Shown here: in pieces, positions 29,300 to 40,366 of the stretch | Layout: each line of letters starts with the position of its first letter | Numbering within the stretch: position 1 is the stretch's first letter | Assembly: GCF_016836705.1 (NCBI RefSeq) | Contig: NZ_JAFCGY010000003.1 | Coordinates: 349,844 to 413,843 of the forward strand | Reading direction: 5' to 3' | Length of the DNA stretch: 64,000 bases | From: Mesorhizobium caraganae | Lineage (GTDB): Bacteria > Pseudomonadota > Alphaproteobacteria > Rhizobiales > Rhizobiaceae | Position numbers and translations under genes: made by a program | Notes under the pieces: model-generated | Told to the model about the DNA's origin: nothing | What the model saw: the letters and a program-made list of their open reading frames with translations, nothing else | Database searches by the model: none

Positions 29300-30610
29300 T
29301 CAGTTCGTGCCCTTGCCGCCACACCTGCCGGTGGCAACGTTGAAGTTGCCGCAGGACAGAGGCGCACGCCAATCCGAGATCAGGTCCTTGGAGTCAGGCA
29401 GATAGTCGGACCACTCGTCGCCCATCACGAGGCCGGGCGTCTGCGACACGGTCTCGAACTGGCCGTCGGCCTGGATCTCGCCGATCAGCACCGGCTTGGT
29501 GATGTGGTGGTTCGGCATCATCGTCGAATAGCCGCCGGTCAGGTTCGGCACGGACACGCCGACCATGGCGTCGATGACCTTGTCCGGATCGGTCGTGCCG
29601 GCCTTCTCGACCGCCTTCACCCACATGTTGAAGCCGATATAGTGGGCTTCCATCGGGTCATTGGTGGTGCGCTTGTCGTTCTTGATGAACTTGTGCCAGT
29701 CGGCGATGAACTTCTTGTTTTCCGGCGTGTCGACGCTCTCGAAATAGTTCCAGGCGGCGAGATGGCCGACCAGCGGCGCGGTGTCGAGACCGGCTAGTTC
29801 TTCCTCGCCGACCGAAAAGGCCATGACCGGGATGTCCTCGGCCTTGATGCCCTGGTTGCCGAGCTCCTTGTAGAAGGGAACGTTGGCGTCGCCATTGACG
29901 GTCGAGACGACGGCGGTCTTCTTGCCGGCCGAACCGAATTTCTTGATCGCCGAGACTTCAGTCTGCCAGTCGGAGAAGCCGAACGGCGTGTAGTTGACCA
30001 TGATGTCTTCGGCGGCGACGCCCTTGGCCTTCAGATAGGCCTCGAGGATCTTGTTGGTGGTGCGAGGATAGACATAGTCGGTGCCTTCCAGCACCCAGCG
30101 CTTCACCGAGCCGCCATCCTCACTCATGAGGTAGTCGACGGCGGGGATAGCCTGCTGGTTTGGCGCGGCGCCGGTGTAGAATACGTTGCGCTCGCTTTCC
30201 TCGCCCTCATACTGGACGGGATAGAACAGGATGTTGTCGAGTTCGGAAAACACCGGCAGTACCGATTTGCGCGACACCGAGGTCCAGCAGCCGAACACGG
30301 CGGCGACCTTGTCCTTGGAGATCAGCTCGCGCGCCTTTTCGGCGAAGAGCGGCCAGTTGGACGCCGGATCGACAACGACCGCTTCCAGCTTCTTGCCGAG
30401 CAGGCCGCCCTTGGCGTTCTGCTCTTCGATGAGCATCAGCATGGCGTCTTTCAGCGTCGTCTCCGAAATCGCCATGGTCCCCGACAGCGAATGCAGAATG
30501 CCGACCTTGATCGTGTCTTCGGCGGCCTTGGCCGGAGACGACATCGACAGGCCGGCAGCGACCACGCCGGCCGAAAACATTTTTGTTATTGTAGCGAAAT
30601 TACCCCTCAT
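29300..30610 (-). CDS. urtA: Urea ABC transporter substrate-binding protein UrtA
   Basis: 436 aa. The signal peptide is at residues 1-30 (to PAKA). The periplasmic binding protein fold starts IKVGILHSLSGTMAISETTL, with the UrtA-typical segments AVFGCWTSVSRKSVLPVFSE, FYPVQYEGEESERNVFYTGA and MMPNHHITKPVLIGEIQADG. It captures urea and delivers it to UrtBC. The ATG at 30610 follows GGGAGTG; an open frame continues to 30676 without a signal-like start. A sigma-54 promoter at 30654-30669 reads directly into it. Confidence 0.96.
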   Translation of the reverse strand: MRGNFATITKMFSAGVVAAGLSMSSPAKAAEDTIKVGILHSLSGTMAISETTLKDAMLMLIEEQNAKGGLLGKKLEAVVVDPASNWPLFAEKARELISKDKVAAVFGCWTSVSRKSVLPVFSELDNILFYPVQYEGEESERNVFYTGAAPNQQAIPAVDYLMSEDGGSVKRWVLEGTDYVYPRTTNKILEAYLKAKGVAAEDIMVNYTPFGFSDWQTEVSAIKKFGSAGKKTAVVSTVNGDANVPFYKELGNQGIKAEDIPVMAFSVGEEELAGLDTAPLVGHLAAWNYFESVDTPENKKFIADWHKFIKNDKRTTNDPMEAHYIGFNMWVKAVEKAGTTDPDKVIDAMVGVSVPNLTGGYSTMMPNHHITKPVLIGEIQADGQFETVSQTPGLVMGDEWSDYLPDSKDLISDWRAPLSCGNFNVATGRCGGKGTN

Positions 30611-30923
30611 ACCGAACACTCCCAAGCTGGTTGATTGCAGCGCAACCATGCAATGCAACAGCCGTGCCAAACGCAAATGCAGCGCTCGGAAATGGGGAAT
30701 AATCTAACGTTATCAGCCGATTATTATATTAGCCTAAAGAAAACAAAGGCAGCCGGTTAAAAATTGATTGAGGGAAATTTGCGCAGCGCACAAGGCTTTT
30801 GCCTAATTTTCGCCCAATTATGACAAGTGCCTAGATTTTGAACTCAGCCAGCGGCATGCGGACGAACAATATTGCGGCACGGCGCAAAAATGGGGCAAGC
30901 TCACTCCGCAAACGAGTGACCCG
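30611..30923. other. Divergent intergenic region, urtA and secreted-protein gene
   Basis: 313 bp. It carries the sigma-54 promoter of the urt operon. About 30700-30830 is unusually AT-rich for this genome. I looked for an NtrC-like dyad (GCAC-N5-GGTGC type) upstream of the sigma-54 site and did not find a convincing one. No coding sequence is seen. Confidence 0.6.
30654..30669 (-). promoter_or_regulatory. Sigma-54 (RpoN) promoter of urtABCDE
   Basis: On the minus strand TGGCACG-GCTG-TTGCA, an exact match to the -24/-12 consensus TGGCACG-N4-TTGC(A/T). It is 44-59 bp upstream of the urtA ATG. It fits nitrogen-limitation control of urea uptake through RpoN and an enhancer-binding protein such as NtrC. 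Confidence 0.85.
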
Positions 30924-31319
30924 ATGACATCCCGCATCTCATGCATTTCCGGCATCCTGCTGCTGATGGCAACGAGCGACGCCGCGCGCGCCGATTTCAG
31001 CGATGGCAAGCTGCCGGACGGCACCTATCACTGCGAAGTCTATCTGCTCGGCGCCTTCCTCAACCTCGGTGACATCACCATCAAGGGCAATGTCTATACC
31101 GGCCCGGTGACGTTCGGCACCGCGCTGCAAGGTTACAACTATCAGATGAACGCCAATGGCGAGATCACCTGGCTGGGACCGCTGGGCGGCTACACCACCG
31201 GCGGCAACTCCGTCTCGATGACGCAGGCGACGCTGGACGGCGAGACCACCCCGTCCTTCGACATCATCCTGAAGCAGCCCGACGGTGCCTTCACCGCCTC
31301 GACCTGCACCAAGGGCTGA
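30924..31319 (+). CDS. Small secreted protein of unknown function
   Basis: 131 aa. A signal peptide (residues 1-23, ISCISGILLLMATSDAARA) is followed by a beta-rich domain with two cysteines (YHCEVYLLGAFLNLGDITIK and FTASTCTKG) that could form a disulfide. Glycine-rich turns (WLGPLGGYTTGGNSV) suggest a small beta barrel. No family recognised. It is divergent from urtA and precedes the PhoX gene by 120 bp. Confidence 0.7.
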   Translation: MTSRISCISGILLLMATSDAARADFSDGKLPDGTYHCEVYLLGAFLNLGDITIKGNVYTGPVTFGTALQGYNYQMNANGEITWLGPLGGYTTGGNSVSMTQATLDGETTPSFDIILKQPDGAFTASTCTKG

Positions 31320-31439
31320 GCCGAGCAAACCACTCTCGCCAACGCTTGCGCCAAAACCTTCCTCTCATGTCATGCAGATGTTGCCGAAGCAGACTAGGGC
31401 AGCGGTGCGCCGTAACATCCACCCTGAGAGGCAGACACC

Positions 31440-33353
31440 ATGGCCAACGCACCGTCTTCATCCTCCCCCGTCATCCGCGAAATCATTGCCGAGCGCCTCT
31501 CGCGCCGGTCTCTTTTGAAAGGCAGCCTTGCCTCCGGCGCTTTGATTGCCGGCGGCAGCTTTGTCGGCTCCTTGTTTGCCGGCGAAACGCATGCCGCGGC
31601 AGCGCAGTCGACGCTCGGCTTTCCCGAGCTGAAGCGGGTCTACGACAAAACCCATGCCGCCGCTGAGGGCTATGAGACGACCATCGTCGCGCGCTGGGGC
31701 GACCCGCTTGCCGCAGGCCTCGCCGAGTTCGACGGCAACAAAGTCGCCGCCGACGAGCAGGAGAAACGCTTCGGTTACAATTGCGACTACATCGCCTTCA
31801 TGCCGCTGCCCAAGGGCACGGTGAACTCCGACCACGGTCTGCTCTGCGTCAACAACGAATACATCTCGCCCAATGTGATGTTTTCCGGGATGACCGAGGA
31901 CGACGCCGGCAAGACGATGACCAAGGAACAGGTCGATCTCGGCATGGCCGCGATGGGCCATTCGATCGTCGAAGTGCAACTGAAGGACGGCAAGTGGGAA
32001 ACCGTGGCTGACAGCCCGCTCAACCGCCGCATCACCGCCAACACCGAAATGACCGTTTCCGGGCCGGCCGCCGGCCATGCCTTGATGATGACTTCAGCCG
32101 ACGCCACCGGCACCAAGGTGCTCGGCACCAGCTACAACTGCAGCGGCGGCTTTACCCCCTGGGGCACGGTGCTGACCTGCGAGGAAGGCGTGTCGGACAT
32201 TTTCGGCGGCGACCCGAAGAAGGCGCCGACCGCCGAACTGCTCGACCGTTACGGCTTCGACGGCTCCGACATCTATGGCCGCGGCCGCTTCCACGACCGC
32301 TTCAACCTCGACAAGGAGCCGAACGAGGCCAACCGCTTCGACTGGGTGGTCGAGATCGACCCTTACGACCCGCAGTCCAAGCCGGTAAAGCGCACTGCAC
32401 TCGGACGCATGTCGCATGAGGCGTCGACCGTGGTCCTCAACAAGGACGCCCGCGTCGTCGTCTATATGGGTGACGACGACTATTTCGAATACATGTACCG
32501 CTTCGTCTCGGCAAAGCCCTATGACAAGGCTAACCCGGCCTCAGGCGCCGACCTGCTCGACGAGGGCGTGCTGTCGGTCGCCCGCTTCGATGCCGACGGC
32601 TCGATGACATGGCTGCCGCTGGTGCATGGCCAGGGGAAGCTCACTGCCGAGAACGGTTTTGCCGACCAGGCCGAAGTGCTGTTGAAGACGCGTTTTGCGG
32701 CCGACGCGCTGGGCGCCACGCCGATGGACCGGCCCGAGGACATCGAGACCAATCCGGTGACCGGCCGCGTCTATGCGGTGATGACCAAGAACAAGAAGCG
32801 CGACCAGTCGAAGGTCAATCCGGCCAACACGCGGCCGGAAAACCTCTGGGGCCATATTGTCGAGCTGATCCCGCCCGGCGGCCGCGGCGCGGATGCCGAC
32901 CACACGGCGGAAAAGTATGCCTGGGACCTGTTCGTGCTCTGTGGCAATCCCAGGGATGCCAAGGTCGGCGCGACCTTCCATCCCGATACGTCGGACAATG
33001 GCTGGTTCGTCTGCCCCGACAACATCACCTTCGATCCGGCCGGGCGGCTGTGGGTGGCGACCGACGGCGCCAATGATTTCGACCTGCCGGACGGCGTCTA
33101 TGGCGTCGACACCGAGGGTGCCGCGCGCGGCCTGCCGAAACTGCTGTTCACTTGCCCGCATGGCGCGGAAGCAACCGGCCCGTGCTTCACGCCGGACGGC
33201 ACCACGCTGTTCCTGTCGGTACAGCACCCTGCGGAAGACGCCGAGACGCTCGACAAGGTGCAGACGCTGTGGCCCGATTTCAAAGACGGCCAGTTGCCGC
33301 GGCCGTCCGTCGTCGCCATCCGGCGCAAGGACGGGCAGCCGGTCGGCGCCTAG
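31440..33353 (+). CDS. PhoX-family phosphatase, Tat-exported
   Basis: 637 aa. A twin-arginine signal is plain (SRRSLLKGSLASGALIAGGS, residues about 21-40). The body fits the PhoX/DUF839 family of calcium- and iron-dependent alkaline phosphatases: VNSDHGLLCVNNEYISPNVM, LGTSYNCSGGFTPWGTVLTC EEG region, RMSHEASTVVLNK, YMGDDDYFEYMYRF and LWVATDGAND near the end. Export folded through Tat fits a metalloenzyme. The true substrate is not established, and some family members are not phosphatases. No Pho box was found by eye. Confidence 0.88.
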   Translation: MANAPSSSSPVIREIIAERLSRRSLLKGSLASGALIAGGSFVGSLFAGETHAAAAQSTLGFPELKRVYDKTHAAAEGYETTIVARWGDPLAAGLAEFDGNKVAADEQEKRFGYNCDYIAFMPLPKGTVNSDHGLLCVNNEYISPNVMFSGMTEDDAGKTMTKEQVDLGMAAMGHSIVEVQLKDGKWETVADSPLNRRITANTEMTVSGPAAGHALMMTSADATGTKVLGTSYNCSGGFTPWGTVLTCEEGVSDIFGGDPKKAPTAELLDRYGFDGSDIYGRGRFHDRFNLDKEPNEANRFDWVVEIDPYDPQSKPVKRTALGRMSHEASTVVLNKDARVVVYMGDDDYFEYMYRFVSAKPYDKANPASGADLLDEGVLSVARFDADGSMTWLPLVHGQGKLTAENGFADQAEVLLKTRFAADALGATPMDRPEDIETNPVTGRVYAVMTKNKKRDQSKVNPANTRPENLWGHIVELIPPGGRGADADHTAEKYAWDLFVLCGNPRDAKVGATFHPDTSDNGWFVCPDNITFDPAGRLWVATDGANDFDLPDGVYGVDTEGAARGLPKLLFTCPHGAEATGPCFTPDGTTLFLSVQHPAEDAETLDKVQTLWPDFKDGQLPRPSVVAIRRKDGQPVGA

Positions 33354-33374
33354 TCAATCTCGGGAGATAAAAGA

Positions 33375-33400
33375 GCGGAACGCGCCCATGCGCGTTCCGC
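33375..33400. terminator. Hairpin between convergent PhoX and GMC genes
   Basis: GCGGAACGCG and CGCGTTCCGC are exact inverse complements around a six-base loop. It lies 22 bp after each convergent stop. There is no T-run, so it may act as an mRNA 3'-end stem instead of a classic terminator. Confidence 0.55.
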
Positions 33401-33421
33401 GTAGCGGTCCGGGAGGACGGC

Positions 33422-34993
33422 TCAGATCGTCTTGGCCGACATTTGCGATGCTATATATTCGGCCTGGCGGATCGCCAGCGACACGATCGTCAGTGTCGGG
33501 TTTTCGGCCGCACCGGTGGTGAACTGGCTGCCGTCCGACACGAACAGGTTCTTGATGTCGTGCGCCTGGCCGTGCTGGTTGACGACGCCGTCTTCCGCCT
33601 TCTCGCTCATCCGGTTGGTGCCGAGATTGTGGGTCGAGGGATAGGGCGGCGTCGGGAACGAGCGCGTCGCGCCAACCGCATCGTAAAGCGCTGTGGCCTG
33701 CTTGTAGGCGTGGTTGCGCATCGCCGTGTCGTTGGGATGGTCATCGAAATGCACGTCGGCGATCGGCATGCCGTGCGCATCCTTCTCGTCCTTGTGCAGC
33801 GTGATGCGGTTTTCCGCGCGCGGCATGTCCTCACCGACGATCCACAGGCCGGCCATATGATCATAATGGTCGAGCGCGGTGGTGAAGGACCGACCCCAGC
33901 CGCCGGGATTGAGGAAGGCAGCCATGAAGGGCAGACCGAGCGACAGCGTCTCGAACTCGTAGCCGCCGACAAAGCCGCGCGACGGGTCATGGCGCGCCTC
34001 GTCGCGGATGATGCCGGCCATGGTGGTGCCGCGATACATGTGCACCGGCCTGTCGAAGATGGCGTAGACCGAGCCGGTGGTGTGGCGCATGTAGTTCTTG
34101 CCGACCTGTCCCGACGAATTGGCAAGCCCGTGGGGGAATTTCGCTGACTCGGAGTTCAGCAGCAGGCGCGGGCTTTCGATCGAATTGCCGGCGACGGCGA
34201 CGACGCGGGCCTTCTGCTCCTGCAGCTTGCCGTCCTTGTCGGCATAGACGACGCCGGTCACCTTGCCTGCAGCGTCGTGGTTGATCTTGATCGCCATGGC
34301 ATTTGGCCTGACTTCGAGATGACCTGTCGCCTCACCCTTGGGGATCTCGGTGTAGAGCGTCGACCATTTGGCGCCCCATTTGCAGCCCTGGAAGCAGAAA
34401 CCAGTCTGCTGGCAGGAGTTGCGGTCGTCGCGCTCGACCGAGTTGATGGCCATGTTGCCGGTATGACATTCCTTGTAGCCGAGCTTGTCGGCGCCGGCCT
34501 TCAGCACCTTGAAATTGTTGTTGCCGGGCAGTCGCGGCCAGTTATTGGTGCCGGTGACACCCATCTTGGCTTCGGCCTTGGCGTAGTAGGGCTCCATCTC
34601 GGCCAGCGTGACCGGCCAATCCAGCAGGTTGGCGCCTTCCACCTTTCCATAGGTCGAGAGCGTCTTGAACTCATGCTCCTGGAAGCGCAGCGAGGCGCCG
34701 GCCCAGTGCGTGGTCGAGCCGCCGACCGATTTGACGATCCAGGCCGGCAAATTGGGGAAATCCTTCGACACCCGCCAGTCGCCGGACGTCGTGCGCTTGT
34801 CCGTCCAGGCAAGCTGGCTGAAGGAGCCCCACTCGTCGTTGATGAAGTCCTCATATTCGTGGCGGGCGCCGGCCTCGAGGATGACGACATCGACGCCCTT
34901 CTGGGCGAGTTCGTTGCCGAGCGTGCCGCCGCCGGCGCCGGAGCCGATGATGACGACGACATTGTCGTTCTTGAGATCAAATGAAGCTGCCAT
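33422..34993 (-). CDS. GMC-family FAD-dependent oxidoreductase, large subunit
   Basis: 523 aa. The FAD-binding GSGAGGGTLGNELAQKG is at the N-terminus and there is no signal peptide. Cysteine-containing SCQQTGFCFQGCKWGAKWST and the end segment HNLGTNRMSEKAEDGVVNQH with FVSDGSQFTTGAAENPTLT match the gluconate 2-dehydrogenase/sorbitol-dehydrogenase branch. It oxidises a sugar or polyol, substrate unknown. The next gene upstream encodes the small subunit with a Tat signal, so the pair is probably exported together. The ATG at 34993 lies 50 bp after that gene's stop. Confidence 0.9.
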   Translation of the reverse strand: MAASFDLKNDNVVVIIGSGAGGGTLGNELAQKGVDVVILEAGARHEYEDFINDEWGSFSQLAWTDKRTTSGDWRVSKDFPNLPAWIVKSVGGSTTHWAGASLRFQEHEFKTLSTYGKVEGANLLDWPVTLAEMEPYYAKAEAKMGVTGTNNWPRLPGNNNFKVLKAGADKLGYKECHTGNMAINSVERDDRNSCQQTGFCFQGCKWGAKWSTLYTEIPKGEATGHLEVRPNAMAIKINHDAAGKVTGVVYADKDGKLQEQKARVVAVAGNSIESPRLLLNSESAKFPHGLANSSGQVGKNYMRHTTGSVYAIFDRPVHMYRGTTMAGIIRDEARHDPSRGFVGGYEFETLSLGLPFMAAFLNPGGWGRSFTTALDHYDHMAGLWIVGEDMPRAENRITLHKDEKDAHGMPIADVHFDDHPNDTAMRNHAYKQATALYDAVGATRSFPTPPYPSTHNLGTNRMSEKAEDGVVNQHGQAHDIKNLFVSDGSQFTTGAAENPTLTIVSLAIRQAEYIASQMSAKTI

Positions 34994-35043
34994 GGTTTCC
35001 TCCCATGAATTCCTGTTTGCGACGGTTCAAAACGACAGGGGCT

Positions 35044-35574
35044 CTAGAGCCACTCGATGTCGTCGAAACCGCGTGCGATGTAGCCGCCCTTTGAGTAGGA
35101 TTCGCCCTCGTAGCCGAAGATCGGCCACACCTCTTGCTGGTTGTAGAGGCTGACGACGAGGCCGCCGCGAATGGACTGGAAGAACGGCGTCGCCTCGATC
35201 TGCTGCAGCACGGCGACGCGCTGCTCCTCCCAGCCGAGGCCGCGATAGCCGCCCTCGCCCGACTTCTTGTCGAGGTCGGCAATGCCGTCTTCGATCATCG
35301 TCTTGTAGGCGGCGTCCTTGCCGGCCTGCTCGTCATGGCCCTTCACGGCGATGGCGTAGTATTTGTCGGGCACCTGATCGTGCGGATAGATGTCGCGCGC
35401 CATCTGGATCAGCGTCGCCATGGTTTCGGGCTTGAGCGCCGATGTCTCGAGCCCCCAGGCATTTTCGGGGCTGATGACGGCGCTGCCGGAGATGACGAGC
35501 AGTGCGCCGATGCCACCGCGCTTGAGAAGTTCACGACGTGAGAGCCCAGGCTTTCCGTCATAGATCGTGACCAT
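35044..35574 (-). CDS. Gluconate 2-dehydrogenase subunit 3-like protein, Tat signal
   Basis: 176 aa from the ATG at 35574. A twin-arginine motif (SRRELLKRGGIGALLVISGS) begins at residue 12. The mature part has the subunit-3 pattern ARDIYPHDQVPDKYYAIAVK and ends with QEVWPIFGYEGESYSKGGYI. In gluconate-type dehydrogenases this small subunit carries the flavoprotein through the Tat system and anchors it. A cytochrome c third subunit is usual but is not next to this pair. The frame is open further up to 35862 but overlaps the glyoxalase-family gene. Confidence 0.88.
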   Translation of the reverse strand: MVTIYDGKPGLSRRELLKRGGIGALLVISGSAVISPENAWGLETSALKPETMATLIQMARDIYPHDQVPDKYYAIAVKGHDEQAGKDAAYKTMIEDGIADLDKKSGEGGYRGLGWEEQRVAVLQQIEATPFFQSIRGGLVVSLYNQQEVWPIFGYEGESYSKGGYIARGFDDIEWL

Positions 35575-35656
35575 TTGTTCCTCCCTGCTTGCTATTTGCG
35601 CCCTTGAAGAGCACCGTTGCTGGCGTCGCGCGGCTGAACGCGGCGGAATAATCCCC

Positions 35657-36052
35657 CTACTGGAAGCGCCCTCCACGCTGCAGAACCTCGATCTTGTAGC
35701 CGTCGGGGTCCTCGATGAAGAAAAAGCGGGCGATGAGCGACCCATCGCGGTTGAACTCGACGATCTTCTTGGGGTTGAGGCCGAGCGCGCCGATGCGGTC
35801 GTGCTCGCTGTCGAGATCGGCGACCGAGACCGCCAGGTGACCGTAACCGTCACCAAGCCCATAAGGCTCGGTGCGGCCCTTGTTCACGGTAAGTTCGAGC
35901 TCGAACCCGGTTTCGGCGTTGGCGAGGTAAATCAGCGTGAATGTCTCGAAATCCAGCCTGTCGGCAATATCGAGCCCGAAAGCGTTTCTGTAGAAATCGA
36001 CGGATCGGGCCTCCTCGAGGACCCGGATCATGGAATGGATCGCTTTCGCCAA
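35657..36052 (-). CDS. Lactoylglutathione lyase-like VOC protein
   Basis: 131 aa. The VOC fold is clear: IHSMIRVLEEARSVDFYRNA, GFELELTVNKG, GDGYGHLAVSVADL (metal His) and FFFIEDPDGYKIEVLQRG (metal Glu). It is close to glyoxalase I, which converts the methylglyoxal-glutathione adduct. I chose the TTG at 36052 because a GGAG site lies seven bases ahead and relatives begin with MAKAIHSMIRVL; the first ATG (36031) would remove this start. It is 82 bp upstream of the dehydrogenase small-subunit gene. Confidence 0.85.
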   Translation of the reverse strand: MAKAIHSMIRVLEEARSVDFYRNAFGLDIADRLDFETFTLIYLANAETGFELELTVNKGRTEPYGLGDGYGHLAVSVADLDSEHDRIGALGLNPKKIVEFNRDGSLIARFFFIEDPDGYKIEVLQRGGRFQ

Positions 36053-36274
36053 ATCAGTCTCCGTCGCTGCATGTTGGAGGCGATTATGGGCGGCATGCGC
36101 GAAAGGTGGTGGCAGCCGGTTACCACGGCTAATTTTGCAATCACTGCTATGCCTGGGGCCTAAAGACGAAAGTCCGATTGCCGTTTGCGGCTTTCGGGCC
36201 GAAAATGGCTGGACAAATATCCGCTTGAAGGCGCGACTCACAGCGCCCAAAACCAACAATATCGGGAGGTAGGA

Positions 36275-36577
36275 ATGTGCAGGGTTTTTGCCGGGCAGGA
36301 TCCGGAAGGCTACCGACAGATCAACAGGTCGATACGCATCGACGGACACTCGACCAGCATCCAGCTTGAGGCGACATTCTGGGCATTGCTGGACGAGATT
36401 GCCGACAGCCAGGGCCTGACGACGCCGAAATTCATCTCGAAACTCTATGACGAGGCGATCGAGATCAACGGCGCCATTCCCAACTTCGCCTCGATGCTGC
36501 GCACCACCTGCGCGCTCTATCTGCGCGGTCACCGGCCTGACATGGATGAGCTGACGCCGAAGCGCCAAGCCGCCTGA
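36275..36577 (+). CDS. Ribbon-helix-helix domain protein
   Basis: 100 aa from the ATG at 36275 with a strong GGGAGGTAGGA site. The core (RSIRIDGHSTSIQLEATFWA, LLDEIADSQGLTTPKFISKL) fits the RHH_4-type DNA-binding fold widespread in rhizobia, in which a basic strand and two helices dimerise. Targets are unknown. A terminator begins within 3 bp of the stop. It is divergent from the glyoxalase-family gene. Confidence 0.83.
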   Translation: MCRVFAGQDPEGYRQINRSIRIDGHSTSIQLEATFWALLDEIADSQGLTTPKFISKLYDEAIEINGAIPNFASMLRTTCALYLRGHRPDMDELTPKRQAA

Positions 36578-36579
36578 AG

Positions 36580-36630
36580 CTGGAGCGGTTCATCCTTTCG
36601 CGGAAACGCCGAACCGCTCCAGGTTTTTTG
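36580..36630 (+). terminator. Rho-independent terminator
   Basis: CTGGAGCGGTT and AACCGCTCCAG form an 11-bp stem, followed by GTTTTTTG. It directly follows the ribbon-helix-helix gene. Its stem also resembles a repeat used as terminator elsewhere in rhizobial genomes. Confidence 0.85.
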
Positions 36631-36632
36631 TT

Positions 36633-36704
36633 TGACGGAATTCCCTAGGGAAAGCGCAACGCGCTTTTCCCGGGAAAACCGTTTCACACTTTTCCTGGAA
36701 TTGC
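36633..36704. repeat. Rhizobial intergenic repeat
   Basis: The sequence runs from GACGGAATTCCCTAGGGAAA to TTTTCCTGGAATTGC with internal dyads (GGGAAAAGCGCG-type arms). It reaches the deoD stop codon at 36705. A degenerate relative is at 23041-23090. It has the features of a short non-autonomous repeat family, with no coding capacity. Confidence 0.6.
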
Positions 36705-37454
36705 TTATCCCTCGGCTGCAACCTCGAGCCCGAGCCGCGCCATGTCGGTGAACAGAGCCTGACGTTCGGAATAGGCGGTTAGCTCGTCGGTCACGATATT
36801 GTCGACGACGGTCAGCAGCGACAGGGCGCGGGCGCCGAAATGCGCCGCGATGCGGTAGAGCGCGCTGGTTTCCATGTCGACGGCAAGCGCGCCAAGCGCC
36901 TGTGCCTCAGCGAATCGAGCGCGCCCTCCCGGGTGATAGAATACATCGCTGCAGATGGTCAGCCCTGCCTGATGGTCGATGCCGAGTTGAGCGGCGCAGG
37001 CCAAGGCGTGGGCGAACAGGCCGGGATCGGGCCCGGCGGCGGCATCGTAGAGGCCGAAGACCTGGCCGCTTCGCTCGCTTTCGGCGCGCACCGATTGCGA
37101 GATCACCACGGAACGCAACGGCATATCGGCGGTCAGACCACCGCAGGTACCGGTGCGGATCAGCGTTTTGACGCCGTGGAAATCCAGCAGCTCATGCACA
37201 TAGACCAGGAAGGACGGGACACCGATGCCGGTGGCCTGGATGCTGACGGGACGACCGCGATAGAGGCCGGTAAAGCCCAGCGCGCCCCGGCGACGGTTGA
37301 CGCAGCGCGGCGCCTCCAGAAACGTCTTCGCCATCCACTCGGCGCGCTGCGGATCGCCCGGCAACAGCACCGTTGCGGCATAGTCACCCTTGGCTGCCTC
37401 GTTGTGCGGCGTCACGACATGCTCCCCAAAACCCGCCGCCCCTTTCGCCTGCAA
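36705..37454 (-). CDS. deoD: Purine-nucleoside phosphorylase, DeoD-type
   Basis: 249 aa. It cleaves purine nucleosides with phosphate to base and ribose 1-phosphate. The family segments are TVLLPGDPQRAEWMAKTFLE, ATGIGVPSFLVYVHELLDF, LIRTGTCGGL and DMETSALYRIAAHFGARALS. The final stretch LTVVDNIVTDELTAYSERQA is typical of hexameric bacterial enzymes. Single gene on the minus strand, between two intergenic repeats. Confidence 0.92.
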   Translation of the reverse strand: MQAKGAAGFGEHVVTPHNEAAKGDYAATVLLPGDPQRAEWMAKTFLEAPRCVNRRRGALGFTGLYRGRPVSIQATGIGVPSFLVYVHELLDFHGVKTLIRTGTCGGLTADMPLRSVVISQSVRAESERSGQVFGLYDAAAGPDPGLFAHALACAAQLGIDHQAGLTICSDVFYHPGGRARFAEAQALGALAVDMETSALYRIAAHFGARALSLLTVVDNIVTDELTAYSERQALFTDMARLGLEVAAEG

Positions 37455-37500
37455 TCATGCCAGCGTCACGTCATTGCGCAAGCGGTGAATTAGGGAGATC

Positions 37501-37586
37501 TAAAGCGCGTCGCTTGCGACGCACTTTAGGCTTTTGTTTTATGCATGTCGTTTTCTCAAAACGGTGCCACTTTTGAGCGACATGCA

Positions 37587-37587
<1 letters not shown>
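37501..37587. repeat. Compound palindromic repeat, copy A
   Basis: It consists of two stems: TAAAGCGCGTCGC...GCGACGC.CTTTA (37501-37529) and ATGCATGTCG...CGACATGCAT (37541-37587). The same two-part unit occurs inverted at 46187-46289. It abuts the cckA stop codon and so may form the 3' end of cckA mRNA. Confidence 0.75.
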
Positions 37588-40190
<2,603 letters not shown>

Positions 40191-40366
40191 CGCCCCCGGC
40201 CGGTTGAATCACATTCTCCTAATCCGGAAAAGGCCTTGGCGGCAAATGTCTGATAAAAATGACGCGCCGGTGTTTCAAGCTGTTCATGAGGCGTGAAGGC
40301 AACTTGCGGTGCCCGGTCGCAACGGTCTAGTGTCGCTTCCACTTCAAAACCGATTTGGGGGCACCG

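Noticed and set aside
30700..30830. AT-rich patch near urtA as an origin or mobile-element scar
   Set aside because: No direct repeats, DnaA boxes or insertion ends were seen. A promoter region is the plain explanation.
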